A program made the position numbers and the translations under genes. The notes under the pieces are model-generated. The model ran no database searches and was not told the origin of the DNA. It saw nothing but the letters and a program-made list of their open reading frames with translations. Of a DNA stretch of 64,000 bases, positions 17,801 to 25,151 are shown one piece after another (position 1 is the first letter of the stretch; every line of letters begins with the position of its first letter). This DNA is from Mycobacterium intracellulare ATCC 13950 (GTDB taxonomy: Bacteria; Actinomycetota; Actinomycetes; Mycobacteriales; Mycobacteriaceae), in NCBI RefSeq assembly GCF_000277125.1, contig NC_016946.1:2666001-2730000 (forward strand), read 5' to 3'.

Positions 17801-18798
17801 TACAGCGGAAGCACTTCGGTGTGGCCCGGGCCGTTCGTCAAAAACGTCAAAGCATCTGCGGTGTCACGGATCTCGCGCTCACCCGAGAGAAAGACGAGGA
17901 CGTCGCCGGGCGGCTCGGCTTCGAGTTCACGGATGGCGTCGACGATCGCCTCGATCTCGTCGCGGGTCTCGGTGCGGACGATCTCGTGGTCCGGATCGTC
18001 GGGATCGTCCGTGGATGCGGAAGGCACGGCGACCTCCAGCGGCCGGTAACGCACCTCGACCGGATAGGTCCGCCCGGACACCTCGATGATCGGCGCATTC
18101 TCGAAATGCGCGGCGAAGCGCTGCGGCTCGATGGTCGCCGAGGTGACGATCACCCTCAAATCGGGCCGGCGCGGCAACAACTCGCGCAGATAGCCGAGCA
18201 GAAAATCGATGTTGAGGCTGCGCTCGTGTGCCTCGTCGAGGATCAGGGTGTCGTAGCGCAGCAGGCGGCGGTCGCGCTGGATCTCGGCGAGCAAGATTCC
18301 GTCGGTCATCAGCTTGATCAGGGTGCGGTCGCCGACCCGGTCGGTGAACCGCACGCTGTAGCCGACGGCCTCGCCCAGCGGGCTTGCCAGCTCGTCGGCG
18401 ATGCGCTGGGCGACGGTGCGCGCGGCCAGCCGGCGGGGCTGGGTATGCCCGATGGTTCCGCGGATGCCGCGACCCGCCTCCAGGCAGATCTTGGGCAGCT
18501 GCGTGGTTTTGCCCGACCCGGTCTCCCCGGCGATCACCACCACCTGATTCCCGCGGATCGCGTCGGCGATTTCCTGCCGCCGTGCGCTGACCGGCAGGTC
18601 GGGGTAGGTGATCGTCGGGACGGCGGCCTGGCGGGCCGCGACGAGCGGCCGCGCCGCCGCGATCTCGTCGGCGAGCCGCCGCAGCTTCTCGGGCGTGGCG
18701 GCGCGGAGGTTCATCAGGCGCCTGCCGATGCGGGCGGCGTCGCGCAACGTCAGGCCGTCGAGTTGGTTGCGCAACTGCGCTGCAGACGGTTCGGCCAC
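14881..18798 (-). CDS. hrpA: ATP-dependent RNA helicase HrpA
   Basis: The 1305-residue DEAH-box helicase has Walker A GETGSGKTT at 91-99, DEAH at 188-191, the SAT motif, and the motif VI QRAGRCGR. After the helicase core come the HA2 and OB-fold domains and the long DUF3418 C-terminal region that distinguishes HrpA from shorter DEAH helicases. HrpA unwinds RNA and in E. coli works in mRNA processing and rescue of stalled ribosomes; the role in mycobacteria is less clear. The GTG at 18798 is used because sequence upstream of it is Arg/Pro-rich and not helicase-like. The next gene, brkB-like, diverges 139 bases away. Confidence 0.94.
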   Translation of the reverse strand: MAEPSAAQLRNQLDGLTLRDAARIGRRLMNLRAATPEKLRRLADEIAAARPLVAARQAAVPTITYPDLPVSARRQEIADAIRGNQVVVIAGETGSGKTTQLPKICLEAGRGIRGTIGHTQPRRLAARTVAQRIADELASPLGEAVGYSVRFTDRVGDRTLIKLMTDGILLAEIQRDRRLLRYDTLILDEAHERSLNIDFLLGYLRELLPRRPDLRVIVTSATIEPQRFAAHFENAPIIEVSGRTYPVEVRYRPLEVAVPSASTDDPDDPDHEIVRTETRDEIEAIVDAIRELEAEPPGDVLVFLSGEREIRDTADALTFLTNGPGHTEVLPLYARLPTAEQQKVFAPHTGRRVVLATNVAETSLTVPGIRYVIDPGNARISRYSRRLKVQRLPIEPISQASAAQRAGRCGRVAPGVCIRLYSEQDFAARPRYTEPEILRTNLAAVLLQMAALQIGDIEKFPFLDPPDRRSVRDGVQLLVELGAFDGRGAITELGRRLARLPVDPRLGRMILQAETEGCVREMLVLAAALSIPDPRERPSDREEAAREKHARFADEHSDFMSYLNLWHYLRGQRKSLSGSAFRRMCRSEFLHYLRIREWQDLVGQLRSIAGDLGIVEDTAGEPADPARVHAALVAGLLSHVGMRREDTREYLGARNANFVLAPGSVLTKRPPRWVVVAELVETSRLYGRTAARIQPEVVERVAGDLVQRTYSEPHWDAKRGEVMAYERVTLYGLPLVARRRVGYARIEPVVARELFIRHALVEGEWQTRHHFFRDNARLRAELEELEERARRRDLLVGDDDVYALYDARVPTEVVSARHFDAWWKRQRHKTPDLLTFTRADLLRTDDNAGTDRPTTWRTGDAALPLTYRFEPGAADDGVTVHVPIDVLARLGGDEFAWQVPALREELVTALIRSLPKDLRRNFVPAPDTARAVLAAIEPAAEPLLSALQRELRRRTGVLVPVEAFDLDKLPPHLRVTFAVESPDGAEVARGKDLQELQERLTTPARRAVAHAVAGELERTGLRDWPDDLDELPRVIERAVQGRTVRGFPAFVDTGGAVDLRVLATPDEQHRAIGPGLRRLVRLSVASPVKAIARQLDPRTRLTLGTNPDGDLSALLEDCADAAADTLMPTPVWTRGEFVALQERLGKTLAPTAAEIARAVERVLAAAHDVRLLLPTNPPPAHSEAIADVRAQLDRLLPPGFVTATGRAHLADLTRYLLAIRRRLDGLARGAQADRERMDRVHAVQDAYDELLRELPRTARTDPDVLDIARQIEELRVSLWAQQLGTPRPVSEQRIYRAMDAVRDRR

Positions 18799-18856
18799 CC
18801 CGCACAGAATAGGCACCCGCCGCCGGTGGCGTCCCAAGCCCCGGTGCGCCCACCGC

Positions 18857-18882
18857 GGTTGACGGCGGCCCAATTCGGGTAT
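18857..18882 (+). promoter_or_regulatory. SigF-like promoter upstream of the BrkB gene
   Basis: GGTTG at 18857-18861 and GGGTAT at 18877-18882 are separated as in SigF promoters (GGTT, 16 bases, GGGTAT). A start near 18889 would leave about 49 bases of leader. One base differs from the GTTT consensus. Confidence 0.42.
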
Positions 18883-18937
18883 GACCTGGCGAGCGCATCG
18901 AACGGGGTGCGGGCTTGTGCGGGGGACGTGATCGGCG

Positions 18938-19960
18938 ATGGTCGGTTGGTTAGACGAGCTGCAGCGACGGAATCGAACCGTGGGCGTGATCGTCGCCGTC
19001 ATCTACAAATACAACGACGATCAGGGCGGCTACCTCGCCGCGCTGATCACCTACTACGCGCTGGTGTCCTTGTTTCCGCTGCTGCTGCTGTTGACCACCG
19101 CGCTCGGGGTCGTGCTGGCCGGCCGGCCCGATCTGCAGGCACAGGTGCTGCACAGCACGCTGAGCCAATTCCCGGTCCTGGGCAGCCAGTTGCACCACCC
19201 CGAGGGGCTCAGCGGAGGCGCCGTCGGCGTGATCGTGGGCCTGCTCGGAGCGCTATACGGCGGTCTGGGTGTGGGACAGGCGCTGCAGAACGCGATGGAT
19301 TCCGTCTGGGCGGTGCCGAAACACAAGCGGCCCAACCCCATTCGGTCACGCCTGCGCAGCTTGCTGTTGCTGTTGGTGCTCGGCTCGGCGGCCATCGCGG
19401 CCACCGTGTTGGCCGCGGTCGGTCACGCCGCCGGCGCCGTCGGCATTCTCGAAACCGCCGGCCTCGCGCTCGCCGCAGTCGTGATCAACGCGTTGATCTG
19501 CCTGGTGGCTTTTCGCGTGACAACCGCGCGGGCACTGACGTACCGGCAGGTGTTGCCCGGGGCGGTCGCCGCGGCGTTCATCTGGCAGATGCTGCAGTGG
19601 TTCGGGGCGGGCTATGTCGCGCACACCGTGAAACGGGCCAGCGCCACCAACAGTGTGTTCGCACTGGTGTTGGGGGCGTTGGCCTTTCTGTTCCTCGCCT
19701 CGGTGGCGCTGGTGTTGTGCGCCGAGGTCAACGTCGTCTTGGTGGAAAAGCTGTACCCGCGCGCCCTGCTCAGCGCGTTCAGCGACGACGCGGACCTCAC
19801 GCCGGCCGACCGCAGGACCTACACCAAGAAAGTCAAAGCCGAACGCGTCAAGGCCTTCGAGCGTGTCAGCGTGCGGTTCGATGACGTCAGGCGTCTCTCC
19901 GCGAAAGCCGTTGGGCGCCTCGGAGTTTCCGACGACCCTCGCCGCTCCCGCACGCCGTGA
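18938..19960 (+). CDS. YihY/BrkB family inner membrane protein
   Basis: The 340-residue protein has about six membrane segments and the family signatures: GGYLAALITYYALVSLFPLL near residues 30-49, the polar GLGVGQALQNAMDSVW loop, and the last hydrophobic pair containing SVALVLCAEVNVVL. Members were once called RNase BN in error; they are integral membrane proteins of uncertain function, one of which (BrkB) was linked to serum resistance in Bordetella. The cytoplasmic tail of about 60 residues is rich in Lys/Arg/Asp. It diverges from hrpA. Confidence 0.9.
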   Translation: MVGWLDELQRRNRTVGVIVAVIYKYNDDQGGYLAALITYYALVSLFPLLLLLTTALGVVLAGRPDLQAQVLHSTLSQFPVLGSQLHHPEGLSGGAVGVIVGLLGALYGGLGVGQALQNAMDSVWAVPKHKRPNPIRSRLRSLLLLLVLGSAAIAATVLAAVGHAAGAVGILETAGLALAAVVINALICLVAFRVTTARALTYRQVLPGAVAAAFIWQMLQWFGAGYVAHTVKRASATNSVFALVLGALAFLFLASVALVLCAEVNVVLVEKLYPRALLSAFSDDADLTPADRRTYTKKVKAERVKAFERVSVRFDDVRRLSAKAVGRLGVSDDPRRSRTP

Positions 19961-20019
19961 GGTAGGTTCGCGCCCGGCTTATCGGTGGGTCGTCACGCCC
20001 GGCGCAATACTCTGCAGGC

Positions 20020-20793
20020 ATGAGTCTGGTCACCTATGAGCTGCAAGATCACGTCGCCACCATCACGCTGAATCGCCCCGAGGCGCGCAACGCCATCAAC
20101 GGCGCGCTGCGCCAGGACCTCAACGCCGCATGGGATCGTTTCCGCGACGACCTGGACGCCTGGGTCGGGATCCTGACAGCCAACGGCAGCGTGTTCTGCG
20201 CGGGCGGCGACCTCAAGGACGGCGAAGGCTCCGTCGGCACGTTCGGCGGCACCTTCTGGGAGAAACCGACCATCAACTCGTTCGAATCAGGCATGGAACT
20301 GTTCAAGCCGACGATCGCCGCCGTGCACGGTCCCTGCATCGGCTACGGGGTGACCGGGGTGTTGTTCTGTGACTTCGTCATCGCCAGTACCGAGGCCACG
20401 TTCTGTTTCCCCGAGGTCTCGATCGGGGTGCCCACCATCGTCGGGGCGATCCGGCTGCCGCAGCGGGTGGGCTGGGCCAACGCCATGGAACTGCTGTTGA
20501 CCGGCAAGCCGATGAGCGCCCAGCGGGCCAAAGAGGTCGGCCTGGTCTGGAAGCTCGTCGAGCCCGACCGACTGCAGGCCGAGGCGCAGGCCTGGGCCCG
20601 CACCCTCACCGAGGCCGCACCGTTGGCCCAGCGGGCGACCAAGGAGGTGGCCTGGCGGACCGCGGACATGGGCTGGATCGAGTCGGTGCGCTTCGGCGAG
20701 ACGATGCGCAAGGTGGCCGGCGCGACCGAAGACGTGGCCGAGGGTATCCGGGCCTGGAGCGAGAAGCGCAAGCCGCAGTGGCGTGGCCGTTGA
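20020..20793 (+). CDS. Enoyl-CoA hydratase/isomerase family protein
   Basis: A 257-residue crotonase-fold enzyme: TLNRPEARNAINGAL at residues 16-30, the oxyanion-hole FCAGGDLKD near 57-65, IAAVHGPCIGYG near 97-108, and FPEVSIGV in the active-site loop. The usual second catalytic Glu is in the PEVSIG block (Glu present); the first is replaced in the GPCIGYG segment, so hydratase activity is not certain and an isomerase or hydrolase role is possible. It would act on acyl-CoA in beta-oxidation or a related pathway. It overlaps nothing and is followed 67 bases later by a cutinase gene. Confidence 0.88.
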   Translation: MSLVTYELQDHVATITLNRPEARNAINGALRQDLNAAWDRFRDDLDAWVGILTANGSVFCAGGDLKDGEGSVGTFGGTFWEKPTINSFESGMELFKPTIAAVHGPCIGYGVTGVLFCDFVIASTEATFCFPEVSIGVPTIVGAIRLPQRVGWANAMELLLTGKPMSAQRAKEVGLVWKLVEPDRLQAEAQAWARTLTEAAPLAQRATKEVAWRTADMGWIESVRFGETMRKVAGATEDVAEGIRAWSEKRKPQWRGR

Positions 20794-20860
20794 CGTGCCG
20801 CGGATGGCGCCGAACCGGCCACCGCCACCGTCGTCGTGGCGCATGTGTCAGGATTCGGGG

Positions 20861-21523
20861 ATGAATGCACGCAGACTTGCTCGCTTCGTTGGTATCTCGA
20901 CTGTGACGGCGTGGGCGCTGCTGAATGCACCCATCGGCGCTCCGACCGCCGCCGCCGATCCATGCTCGGACGTCTCGGTGGTCTTCGCCCGCGGCACCCA
21001 CCAGGAGCCCGGCCTCGGCAACATCGGCCAGGCGTTCGTCGACTCGCTCACGTCGCAGCTCGGCGGGCGATCCGTCGACGTCTACGCCGTCAACTACCCG
21101 GCCAACGACGACTACCACAACAGCGCGAACGCCGGCGCGGACGACGCGGCCACCCACATCCAGGACACCGTGGCCAGCTGCCCGAACTCCCGGATCGTGC
21201 TCGGCGGGTACTCGCAGGGCTCGACGGTGATCGACCTCGCCACCAACGCGCTGCCCGCCTCGGCGGCCGACCACGTCGCCGCCGTCGCCCTCTTCGGCGA
21301 GCCGTCCAGCGGCTTCTCCACCATGTTGTGGGGCGGCCAGCCGCTCCCCACGATCAACCCGGCGTACGGCGCCAAGACCATCAGCCTGTGCGCCCCCGAC
21401 GACCCGATCTGCTCGGGTGGCGGCAACATCATCGCGCACGTCTCCTACATCGACGCCGGGATGACGGCCCAGGCCGCGACGTTCGCGGCCGACAAGGTCA
21501 ACCAAGCCGCGCCGCGCGTCTGA
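20861..21523 (+). CDS. Cutinase family serine esterase, secreted
   Basis: From ATG 20861 the protein is 220 residues with a signal peptide cleaved near PTAAADPC (about residue 32). The cutinase fold shows SVVFARGTHQEPGLG at the N-terminus, nucleophile Ser118 in GGYSQG, Asp near 180 in APDDPIC, and His193 in IAHVSYIDAG, completing the catalytic triad. Cys pairs flank the domain as usual. Mycobacterial cutinase-like proteins hydrolyse esters, phospholipids or mycolyl glycolipids at the cell surface. The longer open frame starting at 20783 was rejected because it hides the signal peptide. Confidence 0.92.
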   Translation: MNARRLARFVGISTVTAWALLNAPIGAPTAAADPCSDVSVVFARGTHQEPGLGNIGQAFVDSLTSQLGGRSVDVYAVNYPANDDYHNSANAGADDAATHIQDTVASCPNSRIVLGGYSQGSTVIDLATNALPASAADHVAAVALFGEPSSGFSTMLWGGQPLPTINPAYGAKTISLCAPDDPICSGGGNIIAHVSYIDAGMTAQAATFAADKVNQAAPRV

Positions 21524-21531
21524 GGCAGGTT

Positions 21532-22206
21532 CTAGTCGTTCGCGCGCCGCTCTTGGCGTTCTTGCTTTTCGGCGGCCGCCAAATCCGCGACGCGATCCGC
21601 TTCGGCGCGCTTGTCGGCGGCCTCGCCTAGCTTGTCCTCGGCCTCATCGAGTTTGGCGGCGGAAGCCTTGGACGCGGCCCGCTCGGCGGCCTGAGTCCTG
21701 TTCTCCACCTGTCGTTTTGCCGATTCGACGGCGTCCTTCTGCTTGGCGGCCGCCTCGTCGACGCGCTGCTTTGCCGAGGCGCTCGCCTTCTGCGCCGACT
21801 GTGCCGCCTGCCGCTTGCGGTCCCCGGCGGCGTTGCGGGCCTCCGCGATCTCCTGAGCTGTTGCCGCCTGCGCTTGCTGGCGTTCCTCGATCGCCTCGTC
21901 ACGAGCACCCGCCAACTCCGCGTCGGCCTGCTTTTTCCTGGTCGCCGCCGTCGCGTCCAGCTGTGCGGCACGCCCGAGCGCGTCGCTGCGTTCCACGAGC
22001 GCCGTCCCCCGCTCGACCAGCCGGGGATCGCCGAGCGCATTCCCGACAGTGCTGTCAAGCATCCCGAGCGAGCGCTCATAGAGCAGCCGCGCACGCGCTT
22101 CCGCTGGGATTCGGGTAACGACCCGATCTTCGATCAACTGCAGCGGGAACCGGGCGAGTTGGTAGTGAAACCGCAGAACCGCCAACGGGGCGTCGGATAT
22201 TTTCAT
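21532..22206 (-). CDS. Ala/Lys/Glu-rich coiled-coil protein
   Basis: The 224-residue product has an ordered start (MKISDAPLAVLRFHYQLARFP) and then from about residue 85 a nearly uninterrupted charged helix made of Ala, Lys, Glu, Arg and Gln, which predicts a long coiled coil. Similar mycobacterial proteins are sometimes mis-annotated as IF2-like because of the composition. It begins 26 bases after the CsbD-like gene and shares its composition, so the two are probably co-transcribed and may interact. No enzymatic motif is present. A role in stress physiology is inferred from the partner only. Confidence 0.75.
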   Translation of the reverse strand: MKISDAPLAVLRFHYQLARFPLQLIEDRVVTRIPAEARARLLYERSLGMLDSTVGNALGDPRLVERGTALVERSDALGRAAQLDATAATRKKQADAELAGARDEAIEERQQAQAATAQEIAEARNAAGDRKRQAAQSAQKASASAKQRVDEAAAKQKDAVESAKRQVENRTQAAERAASKASAAKLDEAEDKLGEAADKRAEADRVADLAAAEKQERQERRAND

Positions 22207-22232
22207 CGTTTTCTCCTGTACGTGGCCCGCCC

Positions 22233-22790
22233 TCAGGGCAGGTCGGCTTCGTCGGACACGTTCTGGGCATGGTGGCGAAGGCGATCGGCCTCCGCCTTTT
22301 CGTTGGCGGCCACCTGCACCGAGGTTTGATGCTGCGCGGCGGCATCGACGACGTCCTCCGTCGCGTCACCGATTTCCTTGCGTTCGTCGGCCTTGGCCCG
22401 TTGGATCTGCTGTTGTGCGTCGAGCTCAGCCCGCGTTTGTTCCGTTGCGGCGGTCTGCTGCGCCGCGCGCTCGGCCGCGCGCTTCTGCGCGGCTTGTCGG
22501 GCTTCGATCGAATCCTCCGTAGCCACCGCGCTGGCGTTCGCCGCCAGGCGCTGTCGGGCGCCATCCGCCTTGGCTTCGGCCGCGTCATCCCGCGCTTGCT
22601 TGGCCTGGGCCTCGGCGACGGCCTCGGTTGCGTTCGCTTCTTTGCGCTCGTGCGCCTGGGTTTGCTCGAGCTGTCCTTCGGCGGTCAGCGAATCATTGCC
22701 CGTCACGGCGCCGACGACCTCTTTGGCTTTGCCCTTGACCGAATCGATCAGGCCCCTACGCGCCTCGTCTGCCTTGTCGTGCTTACTCAT
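22233..22790 (-). CDS. CsbD-like stress protein with extended coiled-coil
   Basis: The 185-residue protein starts at ATG 22790 behind AAGGAG. Residues 14-42 (DSVKGKAKEVVGAVTGNDSL...) match the CsbD domain, a small helical unit named from a Bacillus SigB-controlled stress protein. The remainder is an Ala/Glu/Gln/Arg helix without hydrophobic core, likely a coiled coil or disordered stress protein resembling LEA proteins. The upstream open frame was ignored because it lacks both domain and ribosome binding site. It is first in an operon with the following coiled-coil gene. Confidence 0.82.
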   Translation of the reverse strand: MSKHDKADEARRGLIDSVKGKAKEVVGAVTGNDSLTAEGQLEQTQAHERKEANATEAVAEAQAKQARDDAAEAKADGARQRLAANASAVATEDSIEARQAAQKRAAERAAQQTAATEQTRAELDAQQQIQRAKADERKEIGDATEDVVDAAAQHQTSVQVAANEKAEADRLRHHAQNVSDEADLP

Positions 22791-23109
22791 CGAAATTCTC
22801 CTTGCGGCGTTGGCCAAGAACGTTCGTTCACGCAGGGGGATTCCACGGACTCGGTCGCTCAAACACGACGTGAACCGCGTCACTGATCGCCAGGACGTCA
22901 TCGCCGCGGTCGGCGGGCGTGAAATAACAACTGCCGCAACATCGTTCGTGGCGGAGGCGCCTTGCCATGCGCGAAAGAGCGGCAGGGCGATACTCTTGCC
23001 GGCAGGGCCGTCGCGTCCGACTCGACGGATGGGCACGTCAAATGGCGTCGAGGCGCGGTTGAAACCCATCGATTTGGGTAGGGCCGGCTGGCACGGGAGG
23101 GAAGGCATC
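22791..23109. other. Divergent intergenic region, csbD-like and alcohol dehydrogenase
   Basis: The 319 bases between the leftward CsbD-like gene and the rightward alcohol dehydrogenase contain the two divergent promoters and no convincing gene, although a long frame from the dehydrogenase reads back through it. A SigF-like element for the right-hand gene is listed separately. On the left side GTTT followed 16 bases later by GGAAT is only a weak match. Confidence 0.55.
23057..23080 (+). promoter_or_regulatory. SigF-like promoter of the first alcohol dehydrogenase
   Basis: GGTT at 23057-23060, 15 bases, then GGGTA at 23076-23080. The predicted start near 23087 lies about 23 bases before the ATG, which has GGAGGG in between. 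The -35 is GTTG instead of GTTT. Confidence 0.42.
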
Positions 23110-24126
23110 ATGCGAGGAGCCGTCATTTACGGCGCCGGCGACGTCCGTTTCGAGGACATCGCGGACCCCGAGATCGTCGCCCCCACCGACGCCATCGTCC
23201 GCACCACCGCCACGTGCGTGTGCGGCTCGGATCTCTGGGATTACCGCGGCATCAACCCCGTTCCCGAGCCCAAGCCGTTCGGTCACGAATACTGCGGCGT
23301 CGTCGAAGCCGTTGGCAGCGAGGTCACCTCGGTCAAGCCCGGCCAGTTCGTCATCGGATCCTTCTTCGCTTCCGACGGCACCTGCCCGAACTGCCGCAAC
23401 GGAGTTCAAACGTCGTGTGTGCACGGCGTACTGATGAGCGGTTGCCAGGCGGAGGTGATCCGCATCCCGTGGGCGGACGGCAGCCTGGTCGCCCTCCCCG
23501 ACCAACCCGACCACGAATCGATTCCGGACCTGCTGACCCTGTCGGACGTGATGGGGACCGGATGGTTTGCCTCCGAAGCGGCCAACGTCGCTCCCGGCAT
23601 GACGGTGGCCGTCGTGGGGGACGGCGCGGTCGGCTTGTGCGCGGTGCTCGCCGCCCGCGAAAAGGGCGCCGAGCGGATCATCGCGATGAGCCGCCACGAG
23701 CCCCGGCAGAAGCTGGCGCGCGAGTTCGGCGCCACCGACATCGTCACCGAGCGCGGCGACGACGGTGTAGCCGTCATCAAGGACATGACCGAAGGCGTCG
23801 GCGCCGACGCCGTGCTCGAATGCGTGGGTACCGGCCAATCCATGCAGCAAGCCATCCAATCCGCCCGCCCAGGCGCCTTCGTCGGGTTCGTGGGAGTCCC
23901 CCACGACGTCAGCATCACCGGCGAGCAACTCTTCAGGAGTCAGGTCGGGCTCCGCGGCGGCCCCGCCCCGGTCCGGCACTTCCTGCCCGACCTGATCGAG
24001 TCGGTGCTCGACGGGCGAATCAATCCGGGCAAGGTCTTCGACCTACACCTGCCGCTTGAACAAGTCGCCGAGGCCTACCGGGCCATGGATGAGCGGCGCG
24101 CCATCAAGGCCTTCCTGCAGCCCTGA
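23110..24126 (+). CDS. Zinc-dependent alcohol dehydrogenase family protein
   Basis: The 338-residue medium-chain dehydrogenase has the catalytic zinc ligands in TCVCGSDLWDYRG and FGHEYCG, and a shortened structural zinc lobe with only part of the usual four Cys (TCPNC, SC). The Rossmann motif is VAVVGDGAVGLCAVLAA near residue 165. It would oxidise alcohols or reduce aldehydes with NAD(P). The ATG at 23110 has GGGAGGG eight bases ahead. The fairly short structural loop resembles threonine-dehydrogenase-like members. SigF-like promoter in front suggests stress expression. Confidence 0.88.
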   Translation: MRGAVIYGAGDVRFEDIADPEIVAPTDAIVRTTATCVCGSDLWDYRGINPVPEPKPFGHEYCGVVEAVGSEVTSVKPGQFVIGSFFASDGTCPNCRNGVQTSCVHGVLMSGCQAEVIRIPWADGSLVALPDQPDHESIPDLLTLSDVMGTGWFASEAANVAPGMTVAVVGDGAVGLCAVLAAREKGAERIIAMSRHEPRQKLAREFGATDIVTERGDDGVAVIKDMTEGVGADAVLECVGTGQSMQQAIQSARPGAFVGFVGVPHDVSITGEQLFRSQVGLRGGPAPVRHFLPDLIESVLDGRINPGKVFDLHLPLEQVAEAYRAMDERRAIKAFLQP

Positions 24127-24171
24127 CCGGGCCCCGGCCGCGGCGGACGGACATCGGCTACGGTCGGCGGT

Positions 24172-24426
24172 ATGTCCAAAGCCTCCGGTAACGACCGCAT
24201 CGACGACGTCACCCCTGGCGACATCATCGCCGTTGACCGCGGCTCCGGCGCACAGCCCTACAAGGTCGTGTTCAAGGACCCCACCGATGCGGGATATCTC
24301 GTCACGCTGGAAAGCGACCGCGGGGAGACCTTTCAGCTCGACCTGGCCGCCGGCACCACGGTGGAGAGGTCCCTCGAGGCGAAGTGGGAATCCGCGCAAA
24401 GTCCCACACCGAACTCCGAAAACTGA
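24172..24426 (+). CDS. Small hypothetical protein
   Basis: The 84-residue product (MSKASGNDRIDDVTPGDIIA...) is acidic, soluble, and predicted to form a small beta-barrel-like unit from alternating hydrophobic stretches (GDIIAVDRG, YKVVFKD, YLVTLESD, TFQLDLA). It resembles small SH3-like or DUF domains but no family could be named. It follows the alcohol dehydrogenase by 45 bases in the same direction and could belong to the same transcript. Confidence 0.65.
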   Translation: MSKASGNDRIDDVTPGDIIAVDRGSGAQPYKVVFKDPTDAGYLVTLESDRGETFQLDLAAGTTVERSLEAKWESAQSPTPNSEN

Positions 24427-24594
24427 CGACGCCGGCGATTCCGGCTCCATGAACGCGGCGGACCGCACGAAAAGCCTTGGCCCGCAGCCTATTCGGTGAC
24501 CGACCCGCCGGTCGGCCGCACCTTGCAGACGGCATCGCCGGACGGCGATCCGCTGTAGGGACCCCTTCGCGTCACCGGGCCCGCGCCCGCGGTC

Positions 24595-24620
24595 GGTTTG
24601 GGCGGCCCGTGGGCGGGTAC
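24595..24620 (+). promoter_or_regulatory. SigF promoter of the SRPBCC-ADH-DUF6480 operon
   Basis: GGTTT at 24595-24599, 15 bases, GGGTAC at 24615-24620: a full match to the mycobacterial SigF consensus (GTTT, N15-17, GGGTA). The predicted start near 24627 precedes a CGGAGGGA ribosome binding site and GTG 24649. Confidence 0.68.
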
Positions 24621-24648
24621 CGCAATGCCCCGACGGAGGGAGCGCGCG

Positions 24649-25137
24649 GTGAGTTATCTCGGCTTCGCGAAAAACCAAGTGTTGGGCGCGGTGAACAGGG
24701 TGATCGACAAGGTGCCGCGACGCGCCAAGGCGCAAACGGTCACGATCGCGTGCCCCGTCGAACGGATCGAGCGTTTCTGGCGCGACCCCGACCAGTTGTC
24801 GGTGGTGCTCGGCGACATCGCCGACGTCGAATCCGACGGACGGAATCGCTATCGCTGGCGGTCATCCGCGGCGCCTGACGTGACCTGGGATTCCACGCTG
24901 GTCGAGGAATCCGGCGGAATCCGCTTCGTCGGCAACGGGAACCAGATCGTCGTCAACTACCGGCCCGCCCCGCGCGAGCTGGGCACCGAGGTCACGCTGT
25001 GCGTCCAGGCGCCCGCGCCCGCGTTGCTGTCCGGCGCGGCGGCCTTCAAGGTCCTCTACCGGCTGCGCGCCTTGATGCAGACCGGCGAGGTGCCGACCAT
25101 CCAGTCCAACCCCAGCGCACGCGAGTCCGCGCGCTAA
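24649..25137 (+). CDS. SRPBCC family protein
   Basis: A 162-residue protein, starting with GTG 24649 behind GGAGGG. After a short amphipathic start (MSYLGFAKNQVLGAVNRVID), the SRPBCC fold begins at AQTVTIACPVERIERFWRDP, continues with GDIADVESDGRNRYRW, and ends with a C-terminal helix (AAFKVLYRLRALMQTGE). The last phrase, MQTGEVPT, resembles cyclase/dehydrase proteins found beside zinc alcohol dehydrogenases. It is first in an apparent operon with the next two genes and behind a near-perfect SigF promoter. Ligand unknown. Confidence 0.8.
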   Translation: MSYLGFAKNQVLGAVNRVIDKVPRRAKAQTVTIACPVERIERFWRDPDQLSVVLGDIADVESDGRNRYRWRSSAAPDVTWDSTLVEESGGIRFVGNGNQIVVNYRPAPRELGTEVTLCVQAPAPALLSGAAAFKVLYRLRALMQTGEVPTIQSNPSARESAR

Positions 25138-25151
25138 GCGAAAGGCCCAAC

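Noticed and set aside
17083..19884. Long rightward frame of 933 codons opposite hrpA
   Set aside because: It lies antisense to a complete helicase with all motifs; its composition (Arg, Gly, Pro, His, Gln) is the usual shadow of high-GC coding DNA and no domain is seen.
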